The notes under the pieces are model-generated. The model was not told where the DNA came from. It saw only the letters and a list, made by a program, of their open reading frames with translations, and did not search any database. The position numbers and the translations under genes are program-made. A stretch of DNA of 64,000 nt from Helicobacter enhydrae (GTDB lineage Bacteria; Campylobacterota; Campylobacteria; Campylobacterales; Helicobacteraceae), in NCBI RefSeq assembly GCF_001693335.1, contig NZ_CP016503.1, positions 744,001-808,000 of the forward strand, written 5' to 3'. Within the stretch, counting starts at the first letter, position 1. Every line of letters begins with the position of its first letter. Of the stretch, positions 8,763 through 17,574 are shown piece after piece.

Positions 8763-9720
8763 ATCTGCCATTATCGGCTATGGATATTGGGGGATCAACA
8801 TCGCCAAAACCCTCACCAAATACGATGATTTCGAACTCATCACCATTTATGACGCAGATCCCACACGCGTCCAAGAAGCCCAGAAACTCTACACATTCAC
8901 CCCCTACCCCTCCTATGAGGCAATCCTCAAAGATGAAAGCATAGAAGTGCTTTTCATCATCACCCCCCCACAGACACATTTCACTCTAGCACGACTTGCC
9001 CTGCAACACCACAAACACATCTTCGTGGAGAAACCCCTCACCACAAGCGAAAAAGAAGCGCAAATCCTCTATGATCTTGCAAGTCAAAACCGATGTATCA
9101 TCCATTGCGATCATATCTTTTTGCACTCTCCTGCAGTGGCTTATCTCAAAGAGCAGATTCACACCTTTGGCGACATCGTCTATATCAACTCAAGGAGAAT
9201 CAATCTCGGACTTTTCCAAAGCAGTGTAGATGTGATTTGGGATCTAGCAATCCACGATCTCTCGATCATCGACTATCTTGTGGGGCTTGACATCAAAAAC
9301 ATCAGCACCTTTTCACGCAAATACCAAAACTACCCCAACGACGCCCTAGCCAACATCAACATAGAGCTCAAAAGTGGCATTATCCTCACTATCAGCGTCT
9401 CTTGGCTTAGCCCAGTCAAAGTGCGTGAAATGATGATTGGTGGCACACTCAAAAGTGCGATCTATGATGACACCCAAAAAGACAAAATCAAAATCTTTGA
9501 GAGCGGTGTCATCATCCAAGACGAGCTAGACAAAAACAGCCTATACACCAAAATGGTGCAATACCGACTAGGCGAAGAGGTCACCCCGACATTGCCCTCC
9601 TATATGTCGCTAGATGCCTCTATAGCATACTTCTACAGCAACCTCACCACGCACACCCAAGCGGATGTGGAGCACACCTTGCGTGTGATTAGGACTTTGG
9701 AGGCGATCTCAACTCCATAG
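8749..9720 (+). CDS. Gfo/Idh/MocA-family nucleotide-sugar oxidoreductase
   Basis: A 323-aa NAD(P)-dependent dehydrogenase. The N-terminal Rossmann fold reads AIIGYGYWGINIAKTL; the second half has the family's EKPLTTSEKEA with its catalytic-site lysine, and WDLAIHDLSIIDYLVG. It most likely oxidises a hydroxyl of a UDP- or dTDP-sugar to a ketone, the substrate for the aminotransferase at the start of the window. The ATG lies inside the acyltransferase gene. A promoter region for the autotransporter follows its stop. Confidence 0.87.
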   Translation: MQKFKSAIIGYGYWGINIAKTLTKYDDFELITIYDADPTRVQEAQKLYTFTPYPSYEAILKDESIEVLFIITPPQTHFTLARLALQHHKHIFVEKPLTTSEKEAQILYDLASQNRCIIHCDHIFLHSPAVAYLKEQIHTFGDIVYINSRRINLGLFQSSVDVIWDLAIHDLSIIDYLVGLDIKNISTFSRKYQNYPNDALANINIELKSGIILTISVSWLSPVKVREMMIGGTLKSAIYDDTQKDKIKIFESGVIIQDELDKNSLYTKMVQYRLGEEVTPTLPSYMSLDASIAYFYSNLTTHTQADVEHTLRVIRTLEAISTP

Positions 9721-10026
9721 CTCCATATTCGTTTTGACTTCTTTGCTATCGCATTTCTTGGAGGATTCTTGCAATCTGTTTGATTTAGGGCATTCTAAAT
9801 TTGTCAAGATTTTTAACATTGGTGCAAAAGATTACACAATCCAAAACACGCAAAAAGTTGGGGTATCAGAGGACATTTGGCAGATTGCACAAAATAATAA
9901 ATATTTTACTAATGTTAATAATATTTAACATATAATAAGCTTTCTTGTTTATATAATCTTAAGGCTTGATATTTTGGATACACAAAATATCTCAATCTTT
10001 ATCCAGTATTTTAAGGAGTGTTTTAA
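9721..10026 (+). promoter_or_regulatory. Upstream region of the autotransporter with tandem -10 boxes
   Basis: This 306-base gap has no convincing gene; a 64-codon reading frame in it lacks a ribosome site and recognisable content. The right half is very AT-rich and holds two perfect TATAAT hexamers, at 9931-9936 and 9952-9957, which would give transcripts with leaders of roughly 60-85 bases before the ATG at 10027. The leader contains a strong small hairpin (9968-9991) and AAGGAG at 10013-10018. Confidence 0.5.
9968..9991 (+). promoter_or_regulatory. Hairpin in the autotransporter 5' leader
   Basis: GATATTTTG (9968-9976) and CAAAATATC (9983-9991) form a perfect 9-bp stem with a 6-base loop, between the -10 boxes and the ribosome site. 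There is no T-run, so it is more likely to affect mRNA stability or ribosome access than to terminate transcription. Confidence 0.4.
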
Positions 10027-10080
10027 ATGAAAAATTCAGCACAAAATAAGCGAAAAATCTCTGTGGGGGGGGGGGTATGA
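10013..10080 (+). promoter_or_regulatory. Translation-initiation region and 17-codon leader frame read when the autotransporter is OFF
   Basis: AAGGAG (10013-10018) is 8 bases before ATG 10027. From there the frame reads MKNSAQNKRKISVGGGV and meets TGA at 10078-10080, because the 11-G tract puts it out of register with the autotransporter. The stop overlaps two ATGs of the autotransporter frame (10077 and 10080), so some re-initiation is possible. One more G, or two fewer, would join the leader to the large gene. Confidence 0.7.
10065..10075 (+). repeat. Poly-G tract (11 G), phase-variation switch
   Basis: An uninterrupted run of 11 G lies between the only well-placed start codon and the autotransporter coding sequence. 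Slipped-strand mispairing at such tracts switches surface genes in Helicobacter and Campylobacter. With 9 or 12 G the upstream ATG is in frame; with 10 or 11 it is not. Confidence 0.85.
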
Positions 10081-13000
10081 TGAAATCTTACAAACCCCTC
10101 ATCGCCACTTCGTTGGCATTGGCTCTCAGTGTGAGCGTGGCAAGTGGAGCAACTGGACCTTGTCCTAGTGGCAGTGCGATTTGCTATAGCACAGATGGCA
10201 CAGGTTTCCAACAAACCGATGTGGTGGAAATCAAGGCAGGAACCACGCCTCCAGCTTTCAATCAGCTTTTTAAAAATGGAAGCACAACTCTTGATAGCCT
10301 AACTCTCCAATTTCAAAAAGACCCTCTTGCAACGCCCACTTTGACGGGATCCACCCTCAAGCTAGGTGGAGCAAATGCACAATTCAAGCTTACCAATGTG
10401 GGCAAGGGACTTCTATTGAAAAATGACGGCACCGGCACTCTCACGATTGATTTTGGGCAATTTTATGGTGGAGATTTTTCTCGCAAAACTACTCTAAATT
10501 TTGAAGGCGTAACAGGAAGCAGTAGAAGCACACTAGGAACAGCCCTCAAAGGAAATATTGAAATCAAGGCTGGAGAATTTACTAATGATAAAGTAGAAGC
10601 CACTTTCAAAGGTGATATGGAGGGAAATATCAATATCACTGCCCAACGACAGCCTGGTGTCAATATCTACACAAAAATTAAATCAAATTTTACCTTTGAC
10701 AATGGAGCAAGTTTAAAAGGGGATTTAACAGCACAAATAGTAGATGGAGGACAACATTTTATTTTCAAAGGGGGAAATGGAAACATTGAGGGAGAGATTA
10801 AGAATTATGGATTTTATAGAGCATCAAATGGAACATCAGGAGAAGGTTCTAGTGGTGATGTTAATATCACTTTCAAAGAACAAGTAAGCGATCCTAATGC
10901 TATCAACTCCATCAAAAAACCAAATGGACAAATTTTAGCCGAAGCGGGATATAACTGGGGGGATTTTGGAGAAAAAAAACACAATGCTGTTAATAGAATC
11001 CTTTTTGAGAACAAGGGACAAATCGGAGAAAATAATAATCGTATGAGTATTATCGCACACGCTGTTGCTTGGAAACCTGGTGCCTCTGAAGCACATAATC
11101 TCATTCAATTCAAAAAACAAGCCACTCTCTATCTTGATAATTTAAAAGTATCAGAGTATACATTTAGCAATCGTAGCAATATCATCAGCCTTGAAGCAAC
11201 CGAAACAAATACTCTTAACATCAATACAATCGAAGCAAGAAGTTCTAATGGACGCAATTTCATCGGCAAGGGCTTTTTGACACTTATAAATGGTGACACT
11301 GCCAAAGATTTGACAATAAGCATTGACGAAAGCAAATTTGCTGATTCTGAGTATGCAAAAGCACACATTGCCAAAGGCACACTCACTGCTGGAACTATCA
11401 AAACCGCTACTGATGTAGGGGGAACAAATGGAATCTTTATAGAGAATCTAGAGGTTACAAATGGAATCTACGCAAGTGCTGGCGGAAGCAATCACATTTT
11501 TATCAGTGGGGCTAGCACAATCGGTGCAAGTGGGATCCAAGGCGACGGCACAGCAAGTGGAGGATATTCTATCGTTACCACCTCACATATTACTAATGGA
11601 AGTGGTAGCAATACATTCAGTCTTGAAGGATCAGACACTAAGCTTACTTTATTAAAGGGAGTAATGCACGCTTGGAATGCCACAGAAACAACATTCAGCC
11701 TCAATGGAGATAACAACAAGATCGAGATCAAAGGCAACGGCACCAATGGAGCTAATGGTAGTGTGATTAGCAATGTTGGAATAGAAGTTGGAGGAGGGGG
11801 AAGTAGCAAAAATGGAATGACTTTCAACTTCAATGGTAATAATGGAGAGCTTGATGTCAAAAGTGGTGGTGATGTAAGTGGGATGGGAAATATCATCGTA
11901 GGGTGTAATAATGGTGATCAGTATGCCAAACTTACCTTTAATGTGAATGGTGATAACACAACGATTAAAGGCAATATCTTTACTCAAGGTGGAGCAAATA
12001 TAGACAATAAAAACACCACAGAATTCAACATTGCCAATGGCAAAAGTGTAGAAGTGCAAGGAAGCATTACAAATCAAAAAGCAACTGCTCAGGGTGGAAA
12101 CAATAGTATCACACAAGCTAGTGATTCTGCCCAAACCATTTTTAACTTCCAATCTCCAACATCAGGCAATGGAGCGATAACCACCCTCAAGCTCAAAAAC
12201 AACATTGAAAACACTTCAGGAAATATAGAGTTCAATTTCAATGCAGGGGATTCAAGAGTGAGTAAGGCGGTTGGGGGTGATACTAGCACTATCACAACAA
12301 ATGGTGCAAACGCCACCACAACTTTCAATCTTAAAAATGGTGCCAATGCAACCATAGAACAAGCGATTGAAACAAGTAATTCAGGTGTGACAAACATTGC
12401 TTTTAACGGCAACTCCACCCTCACATTGCAAGGAAAAAAGAATCAAATCACCACCATTTCTGCCACTGGTGCCAACTCCACCCTCAATCTCTCAAGCAAT
12501 GCCCAAGCCACACTAGGAACACCCCACAACTTCAACCTCCTAGAGATTGGAAAAACAAACCAAGCAGATTCACAAAGTGTAGGACTCTCTTCAAGCAACC
12601 TCACCTTTGTTGTCTCTGTGGATACTGAAGCAACACAAACAGGTAGCAAAATCGGAGGAGTGGATGTAGGAGCAAGTGGTGGCACTTACGGACACGCCTA
12701 TTCTGATCGTGTTGTCATCTTGAGTGTAGGAAACAACAATCAAGGCAACACTGCTCTCAAAGAACAGATTGCCGTTGCTATCGATCCTAGCCAAACTTCA
12801 AGTATCAAATATTCAAGTGGTGGCACAGAGACAGAACACAACATTGCCGTCGCTACCATAAAAAATAGAGATGATAGCAATAATGTCAATGACGCCCTAG
12901 CCACATTCACCTCCATTGAAACAATCAATGGTGGAGAAAAGATTCAAGTCGAATTCGTCAAAGTAGCCACAGATGCAAATGGCAAAGTCAATGGAGCAAA

Positions 13001-14159
13001 TGGCAAAGTTGATAGCACTGCTAGCAACAATACCTACACCACCTACTTCCTAGGCAAAGCAATCAGTCTAGGAGTGGATAATACCACCCAACAAGCTCTC
13101 ACTTCTGCTCTCTCTATCAATTATGATTTATACATTGCAAACCTCAATTCTCTTAACAAACGAATGGGAGAACTTAGAGATAATCCTTACACTCAAGGAG
13201 TATGGGCTAGAGTGTTTGGAGGACTCCAAGAATCTAACTTTGGATTAGGAGCACGCACAAGCTATGTGACTGCTCAAGGAGGATATGATTATGCACTAGA
13301 AACAGAGGGTGCCAAAAACTACATAGGACTTGCATTCTCTTATATGCACTCTAAGGGTGAGAGCAACAAAGCCACTCAAGCTAGCAATGCAATCAATGTG
13401 AGTGGTATCAATACTATCTATCTCTCCAATATCCAATCAAGTGGATATGAAATTGCTCTTTATAATTCTTATGTGAGCAATGTAGGTCTTTATAATGACA
13501 CAATTGCTAAACTCAGCTATATCACTTCTGATTTTTCTTTGAGCAATAGTAGTGATCACAACAACACTGCAAACAATCTAGGATTCACTCTCTCCAATGA
13601 AGTGGGTTATCGTTTCATTCTAGGAGAACAACAAGATTATTTCATTGATCCACAATTAGAGTTAAGCTTAGGTTATCTCAATCAATCTGACTTCACCACC
13701 AAGATGAAAACTAGAAGTGGTAAAGGCAATCAACTCAAAGCACTCCAAGAGAGTGTGTTTTTGGCTAGAACTAGACTAGGAGCTAGTTTTGGTAAAAAGA
13801 TTGTAGAACAAGACAAAAACATCTCTCTTTATGTTGGAACATTCTATGAATATGATCTTGTCACAGGAGGATCTAATAAACTCACGACAAGCACAACAAA
13901 AGCTTACAATCCTGAGTTTGCTTCCAATGGTAGAGTGGTCTTAAATGTAGGAAGCAATCTAGAGCTTAATCAATCCACTAGAGTCTATGTGGATGTAGAG
14001 AAAAGCTTTGGAGACAAACTAAGGACACAACTCCAATTCAATCTAGGAGCTAGATATAGCTTTGGAGAGAAAACAAGCATTGAGAATGCAAAAGCACAAA
14101 CCACTGCTCCTTTGAGAGTAGGAAATACTGAAGCTCCAAAAGGAGTAGAGAAGAAATAA
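10077..14159 (+). CDS. Large autotransporter adhesin/toxin-like protein (phase-variable, OFF in this sequence)
   Basis: A type V secreted protein, 1360 aa in the long frame, probably 17 residues longer when expressed from ATG 10027. The signal peptide (SYKPLIATSLALALSVSVASGA) is followed by a long passenger (about 30-1030) rich in Asn, Gly, Thr and Ser, with repeated short strands such as TFNLNGDNN-type units, typical of a beta-helix. The linker LNSLNKRMGELRDNP leads to the barrel (about 1045-1330), which has GVWARVFGG, YDYAL, LSLGYLNQ and NLGARYSF. An early cysteine pair lies in CPSGSAIC. The barrel resembles VacA-paralogue and pertactin-type autotransporters. About 30 polar residues follow the last strand (ending EAPKGVEKK), unusual because autotransporters normally end on an aromatic residue. 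Target and activity cannot be told. Confidence 0.9.
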   Translation: MMKSYKPLIATSLALALSVSVASGATGPCPSGSAICYSTDGTGFQQTDVVEIKAGTTPPAFNQLFKNGSTTLDSLTLQFQKDPLATPTLTGSTLKLGGANAQFKLTNVGKGLLLKNDGTGTLTIDFGQFYGGDFSRKTTLNFEGVTGSSRSTLGTALKGNIEIKAGEFTNDKVEATFKGDMEGNINITAQRQPGVNIYTKIKSNFTFDNGASLKGDLTAQIVDGGQHFIFKGGNGNIEGEIKNYGFYRASNGTSGEGSSGDVNITFKEQVSDPNAINSIKKPNGQILAEAGYNWGDFGEKKHNAVNRILFENKGQIGENNNRMSIIAHAVAWKPGASEAHNLIQFKKQATLYLDNLKVSEYTFSNRSNIISLEATETNTLNINTIEARSSNGRNFIGKGFLTLINGDTAKDLTISIDESKFADSEYAKAHIAKGTLTAGTIKTATDVGGTNGIFIENLEVTNGIYASAGGSNHIFISGASTIGASGIQGDGTASGGYSIVTTSHITNGSGSNTFSLEGSDTKLTLLKGVMHAWNATETTFSLNGDNNKIEIKGNGTNGANGSVISNVGIEVGGGGSSKNGMTFNFNGNNGELDVKSGGDVSGMGNIIVGCNNGDQYAKLTFNVNGDNTTIKGNIFTQGGANIDNKNTTEFNIANGKSVEVQGSITNQKATAQGGNNSITQASDSAQTIFNFQSPTSGNGAITTLKLKNNIENTSGNIEFNFNAGDSRVSKAVGGDTSTITTNGANATTTFNLKNGANATIEQAIETSNSGVTNIAFNGNSTLTLQGKKNQITTISATGANSTLNLSSNAQATLGTPHNFNLLEIGKTNQADSQSVGLSSSNLTFVVSVDTEATQTGSKIGGVDVGASGGTYGHAYSDRVVILSVGNNNQGNTALKEQIAVAIDPSQTSSIKYSSGGTETEHNIAVATIKNRDDSNNVNDALATFTSIETINGGEKIQVEFVKVATDANGKVNGANGKVDSTASNNTYTTYFLGKAISLGVDNTTQQALTSALSINYDLYIANLNSLNKRMGELRDNPYTQGVWARVFGGLQESNFGLGARTSYVTAQGGYDYALETEGAKNYIGLAFSYMHSKGESNKATQASNAINVSGINTIYLSNIQSSGYEIALYNSYVSNVGLYNDTIAKLSYITSDFSLSNSSDHNNTANNLGFTLSNEVGYRFILGEQQDYFIDPQLELSLGYLNQSDFTTKMKTRSGKGNQLKALQESVFLARTRLGASFGKKIVEQDKNISLYVGTFYEYDLVTGGSNKLTTSTTKAYNPEFASNGRVVLNVGSNLELNQSTRVYVDVEKSFGDKLRTQLQFNLGARYSFGEKTSIENAKAQTTAPLRVGNTEAPKGVEKK

Positions 14160-14222
14160 GGGGGTAATAAGGGGGGGATCATAACAAAAGGGGTAAAACT
14201 AACTTTGGAGAGAGCCTTTGGT

Positions 14223-14246
14223 GGGGCATTTGGTGTCAAATGCCCC
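14223..14246 (+). terminator. Strong hairpin after the autotransporter
   Basis: GGGGCATTTG and CAAATGCCCC make a perfect 10-bp stem with a GTGT loop, 64 bases after the autotransporter stop. Only a weak T-rich tail follows, so termination may be partial or the hairpin may protect the 3' end. Confidence 0.55.
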
Positions 14247-14296
14247 TTAGAATGCTCCTACAGAGAAATATTGTGCTGTTTTCATTTAGATTCTTT

Positions 14297-14336
14297 AGAA
14301 TCATCTTCTACCCTTTGGGGTAGGGAATCTGATTCT
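14297..14336 (+). terminator. Compound hairpin between autotransporter and cheV
   Basis: An inner stem CTACCC/GGGTAG with TTTG loop (14308-14323) is enclosed by AGAATCA (14297-14303) and TGATTCT (14330-14336). It may end readthrough from the autotransporter or act in the cheV leader. Confidence 0.4.
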
Positions 14337-14422
14337 TACAAATTTTCAAACCTCAACAAACATCTATTGCTACAAAGTGTGCTAGAATTCTCTATTTTTA
14401 TATGCCAATTTGGGAATTTGCG

Positions 14423-15385
14423 ATGAACCTATCAAATATCGTCCAAGTGACAAACTTACACAAAAACAATGAGTTGCAACTACTATGTTTTTTCTTGGAA
14501 CAAGCTGGAGATATTTATGCGATCAATGTCTTCAAAATCCGTGAAATTGTCAAATATACAGGGGACATTACAAAAATCACCTATGAGAAAAACTCCCTGA
14601 TTGAGGGGCTGATCACCATTAGAGATATGACAATCCCCCTCATTGATATGAAAAAATGGTTCTACTACAATTCCAATGAACCTGAGAAAAATCTCGATCA
14701 TTATGCAATCACAGAAAATCGCAACGAAGAAATCATTATGATTTGTGAGTTTTCACGCTGGACAATTGGCGTAAGAATCTACCAAGCCGATCGCATTCTC
14801 AACAAAAAATGGGAAGAGATCGAACAAGGGATTGGATTTAATAGCGATGCAGGAAATGGCAAACTTGTGAGCAAAACGCAATATTTTGATGGGCGTTTGG
14901 TGCAAGTTGTGGATATTGAAAAAATGCTCATTGATGTTTTCCCTTGGATTGAGCTTGACAAAGCCAAAGAGCTTGATTCGCTTGACAATCTCAAAGTTTC
15001 CAAAACCATTCTACTTGCAGATGATAGCCCTGTGGTTCTCAAAACAATGCAAACGATCCTCAACAAGCTCGGTATCCGTCACAGAGATTTTTATAATGGC
15101 AAAACTTTGCTCAATTATCTCTTTGATGAACGGACAAATATCGATGACATCGGACTCATCATCACCGATTTGGAAATGCCTGAAACAAGTGGGTTTGAAG
15201 TCATTAAGCAAGTCAAAAACAATCCTAACACCGCTCATATCCCTGTGGTAGTGAATTCTTCAATGAGTGGAAGTAGCAATGAAGATATGGCGATGTCCCT
15301 TGATGCCAATGGATTCATCTCCAAATCCAACCCCAAAGAAATCCAAGAAATCATCAAACAATTTTTGTGCAATCAAGAATTTTAG
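14423..15385 (+). CDS. cheV: Chemotaxis protein CheV (CheW-like domain plus response-regulator receiver)
   Basis: A 320-aa coupling protein with two domains. Residues 1 to about 170 are CheW-like (LCFFLEQAGDIYAINVFKIREI, TIRDMTIPLIDMKKW). Residues about 195-320 form a receiver with the acidic pair in LLADDSP, the phospho-acceptor Asp in LIITDLEMPETSG, and the lysine of FISKSNP. It links chemoreceptors to CheA and may adapt their output by phosphorylation. The ATG at 14423 is taken because the product then begins MNLSNIVQVTNLHKN; an in-frame ATG at 14402 is also possible, and neither has a strong ribosome site. The chemoreceptor at 1.4 kb is a candidate partner. The next gene follows after 7 bases. 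Confidence 0.92.
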   Translation: MNLSNIVQVTNLHKNNELQLLCFFLEQAGDIYAINVFKIREIVKYTGDITKITYEKNSLIEGLITIRDMTIPLIDMKKWFYYNSNEPEKNLDHYAITENRNEEIIMICEFSRWTIGVRIYQADRILNKKWEEIEQGIGFNSDAGNGKLVSKTQYFDGRLVQVVDIEKMLIDVFPWIELDKAKELDSLDNLKVSKTILLADDSPVVLKTMQTILNKLGIRHRDFYNGKTLLNYLFDERTNIDDIGLIITDLEMPETSGFEVIKQVKNNPNTAHIPVVVNSSMSGSSNEDMAMSLDANGFISKSNPKEIQEIIKQFLCNQEF

Positions 15386-15392
15386 AAACTCG

Positions 15393-16595
15393 ATGAATAT
15401 TCAAACACTCAGACACATCCCCTCCCCCTGCTATGTGCTAGAGGAGGACAAACTACTCAAAAACGCACAAATCCTCCAAGACCTCCAAAACAAAAGCGGT
15501 GCAAAAGTCCTCATCGCACTCAAAGGCTTTGCTTTTTGGCAAAGCTTTGATTTGCTCAAACCCTACTTGTGCGGAACGACTGCAAGCGGAGAATATGAGG
15601 CACGATTGGGATATGAGAGATTTGGCTCCTATGGCGATGGCAAAGAGGTTTGCGTCTTTTCCCCTGCATACAAAGAAAGTGAGATCCTTGCACTCCTGCC
15701 AATGGCGACACATCTTATCTTCAACTCTTTTGCCCAATGGCAAAGATTTCGCCCACTCATCACCGCACACAATCAAAATGCCCAACACCCCATCCAAATA
15801 GGATTGCGACTCAATCCCTTGTATAGCGAAGTTTCTCCGATGATTTACAATCCCTGTGCCCCCAAATCAAGACTAGGGATCACGCCTGAAGCTTTTCAAG
15901 AAGGCGTAGCAAAATACGGACTGGAGGGGATTAGCGGTTTGCACTTCCACACACATTGCGAACAAAATAGCGATGTCTTGGAGAGGACAATCGCCCACAT
16001 CAAACACCACTTCAGCACCTATCTCCACCAAATGCGATGGATCAATCTAGGTGGAGGGCACCATATCACCAAACAAGGCTACGATCTCCCTTTGCTCATC
16101 CAACTCGTGCAAGAAATGAGGGCTGAATTTGGCACAGAGATTTTTCTAGAGCCCGGTGAAGCTGTGGGGTGGGAGTGCGGGTTTTTGCTCGGCGAGGTGG
16201 TTGATATTGTTTGCAATGACGGAGAGATCGCGATTTTGGATGTGTCTGCCTCTGCACATATGCCCGACTGCCTTGAAATGCCCTATCGCCCTATGATTAG
16301 CAAGCTTAGCTCCTCTGGACTAGAGGATGATTTGGGAAGCGATGTGGGGAGATACAGATACAGACTTGGGGGACCCACTTGCCTCTCTGGCGATGTAATG
16401 GGGGATTTTAGCTTTGATAGCCCACTAGAAATCGGAGATAGAATCATTTTCAAAGATATGATTCACTACACCATTGTCAAAAACACGACTTTCAATGGCG
16501 TGCCACTGCCCGCACTTGGCACTATCCGACAAAATGGGGAGTTCAAACTCCTCAAATCCTTTGATTATTCTTATTATGAGCAACGCAATGGCTAA
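15393..16595 (+). CDS. nspC: Carboxynorspermidine/carboxyspermidine decarboxylase
   Basis: A 400-aa PLP enzyme of the alanine-racemase-fold decarboxylase family. NspC removes CO2 from carboxy(nor)spermidine in the last step of the alternative polyamine pathway used by Campylobacterota. The PLP lysine is K44 in LIALKGFAFW. Other marks are GTTASGEYEARLG, LHFHTHCEQNS, NLGGGHHIT, the phosphate-binding EPGEAVGWECG, and YRLGGPTCLSGDVMGDF with the conserved active-site Cys. The start is ATG 15393, just after the cheV stop; longer frames overlap cheV. Its 3' end overlaps dusB. Confidence 0.93.
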   Translation: MNIQTLRHIPSPCYVLEEDKLLKNAQILQDLQNKSGAKVLIALKGFAFWQSFDLLKPYLCGTTASGEYEARLGYERFGSYGDGKEVCVFSPAYKESEILALLPMATHLIFNSFAQWQRFRPLITAHNQNAQHPIQIGLRLNPLYSEVSPMIYNPCAPKSRLGITPEAFQEGVAKYGLEGISGLHFHTHCEQNSDVLERTIAHIKHHFSTYLHQMRWINLGGGHHITKQGYDLPLLIQLVQEMRAEFGTEIFLEPGEAVGWECGFLLGEVVDIVCNDGEIAILDVSASAHMPDCLEMPYRPMISKLSSSGLEDDLGSDVGRYRYRLGGPTCLSGDVMGDFSFDSPLEIGDRIIFKDMIHYTIVKNTTFNGVPLPALGTIRQNGEFKLLKSFDYSYYEQRNG

Positions 16596-17574
16596 ACTGC
16601 ATTTTGATAATCTCCTCATACTCGCACCACTTGCGGGATTTACGGATTTGCCCTTCCGCTCTGTAGTCAAAAAATTTGGCGTAGATCTCACGGTGAGCGA
16701 AATGATTAGCTCCCACGCACTCGCCTACCAAAGTGCCAAAACTCTCAAAATGATTCAAAAATCCCCCTTTGAAACCCCCTACTCCGTGCAAATCTCTGGC
16801 TCCAAACTCGAAGTCTTGGAAAAAGCCGTTGCATTGCTCAATCAAACCGATGGGATCGATGTGATCGATTTCAATTGTGGTTGCCCTGCCCCCAAAGTTT
16901 CAAACCACGGCAATGGAAGTGGTTTGCTCAAAAATCTCGATCAAATGGTGTCCTGCCTACGCCTCATCAAAGACAAAAGCAACAAAGCCTACTCAAGTGT
17001 CAAAGTGCGTTTGGGCTATGATCGCAAAATCCCCATCGAAATTGCCCACGCGATCAATGATAGCGGAGTGGATTTCTGTGTCATCCACGGGAGGACGCGT
17101 AGCGATGGATACAAAAAAGAACGGATCGATTATGAAAGCATTAGGCAGATGAAGCAAATCATCAAAGTGCCTGTGATCGCCAATGGAGAAATCACGACAC
17201 CCGCCCAAGCCAAAGCCGTCCGCGAATACACTGGGGCAAATGGCGTGATGATCGGACGCGCCGCACTCAACAACCCTTGGATTTTTTGGCAAATCAAAAA
17301 CCAAACGCAAGAACTCCCAAATCTACTCAAGCAAGATCTTGTCTTGCAACATTTTGATTTGATGTTGGAGTTTTATGGAGAATATGGGTGCGTGATGTTT
17401 AGAAAAAATCTCCACGCTTATGCCAAAGGGGAAGCCCAAGCTAGTCAATATCGAGATCTTGTCAATAGCCTCAAAGACCCCAGAGAGATGCGTCAAAGTA
17501 TCATTGATTTTTTTGGCTCTAGCTCCATTGCTCCCATTCCCGACATCGTCCATCTCAATCAAAAAAGTATCTAG
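16576..17574 (+). CDS. dusB: tRNA-dihydrouridine synthase (DusB type)
   Basis: A 332-aa FMN-dependent reductase that makes dihydrouridine in tRNA. The TIM-barrel start APLAGFTDLPFR, the catalytic cysteine in FNCGCPAPKV (C103), the substrate-binding VKVRLGYD, CVIHGRTRSDGY, PVIANGEI and GVMIGRAALNNPW are all present. Two in-frame ATGs (16576 and 16588) lie inside the nspC 3' end; the first gives MSNAMAKLHF, and the second has GAG 7 bases upstream and may be the real start. The gene ends 4 bases into the convergent recR gene. Confidence 0.93.
   Translation: MSNAMAKLHFDNLLILAPLAGFTDLPFRSVVKKFGVDLTVSEMISSHALAYQSAKTLKMIQKSPFETPYSVQISGSKLEVLEKAVALLNQTDGIDVIDFNCGCPAPKVSNHGNGSGLLKNLDQMVSCLRLIKDKSNKAYSSVKVRLGYDRKIPIEIAHAINDSGVDFCVIHGRTRSDGYKKERIDYESIRQMKQIIKVPVIANGEITTPAQAKAVREYTGANGVMIGRAALNNPWIFWQIKNQTQELPNLLKQDLVLQHFDLMLEFYGEYGCVMFRKNLHAYAKGEAQASQYRDLVNSLKDPREMRQSIIDFFGSSSIAPIPDIVHLNQKSI

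Noticed and set aside
9734-9928. 64-codon frame before the autotransporter
   Set aside because: It has a TTG start, no ribosome site and AT-rich low-information sequence overlapping the predicted promoter.
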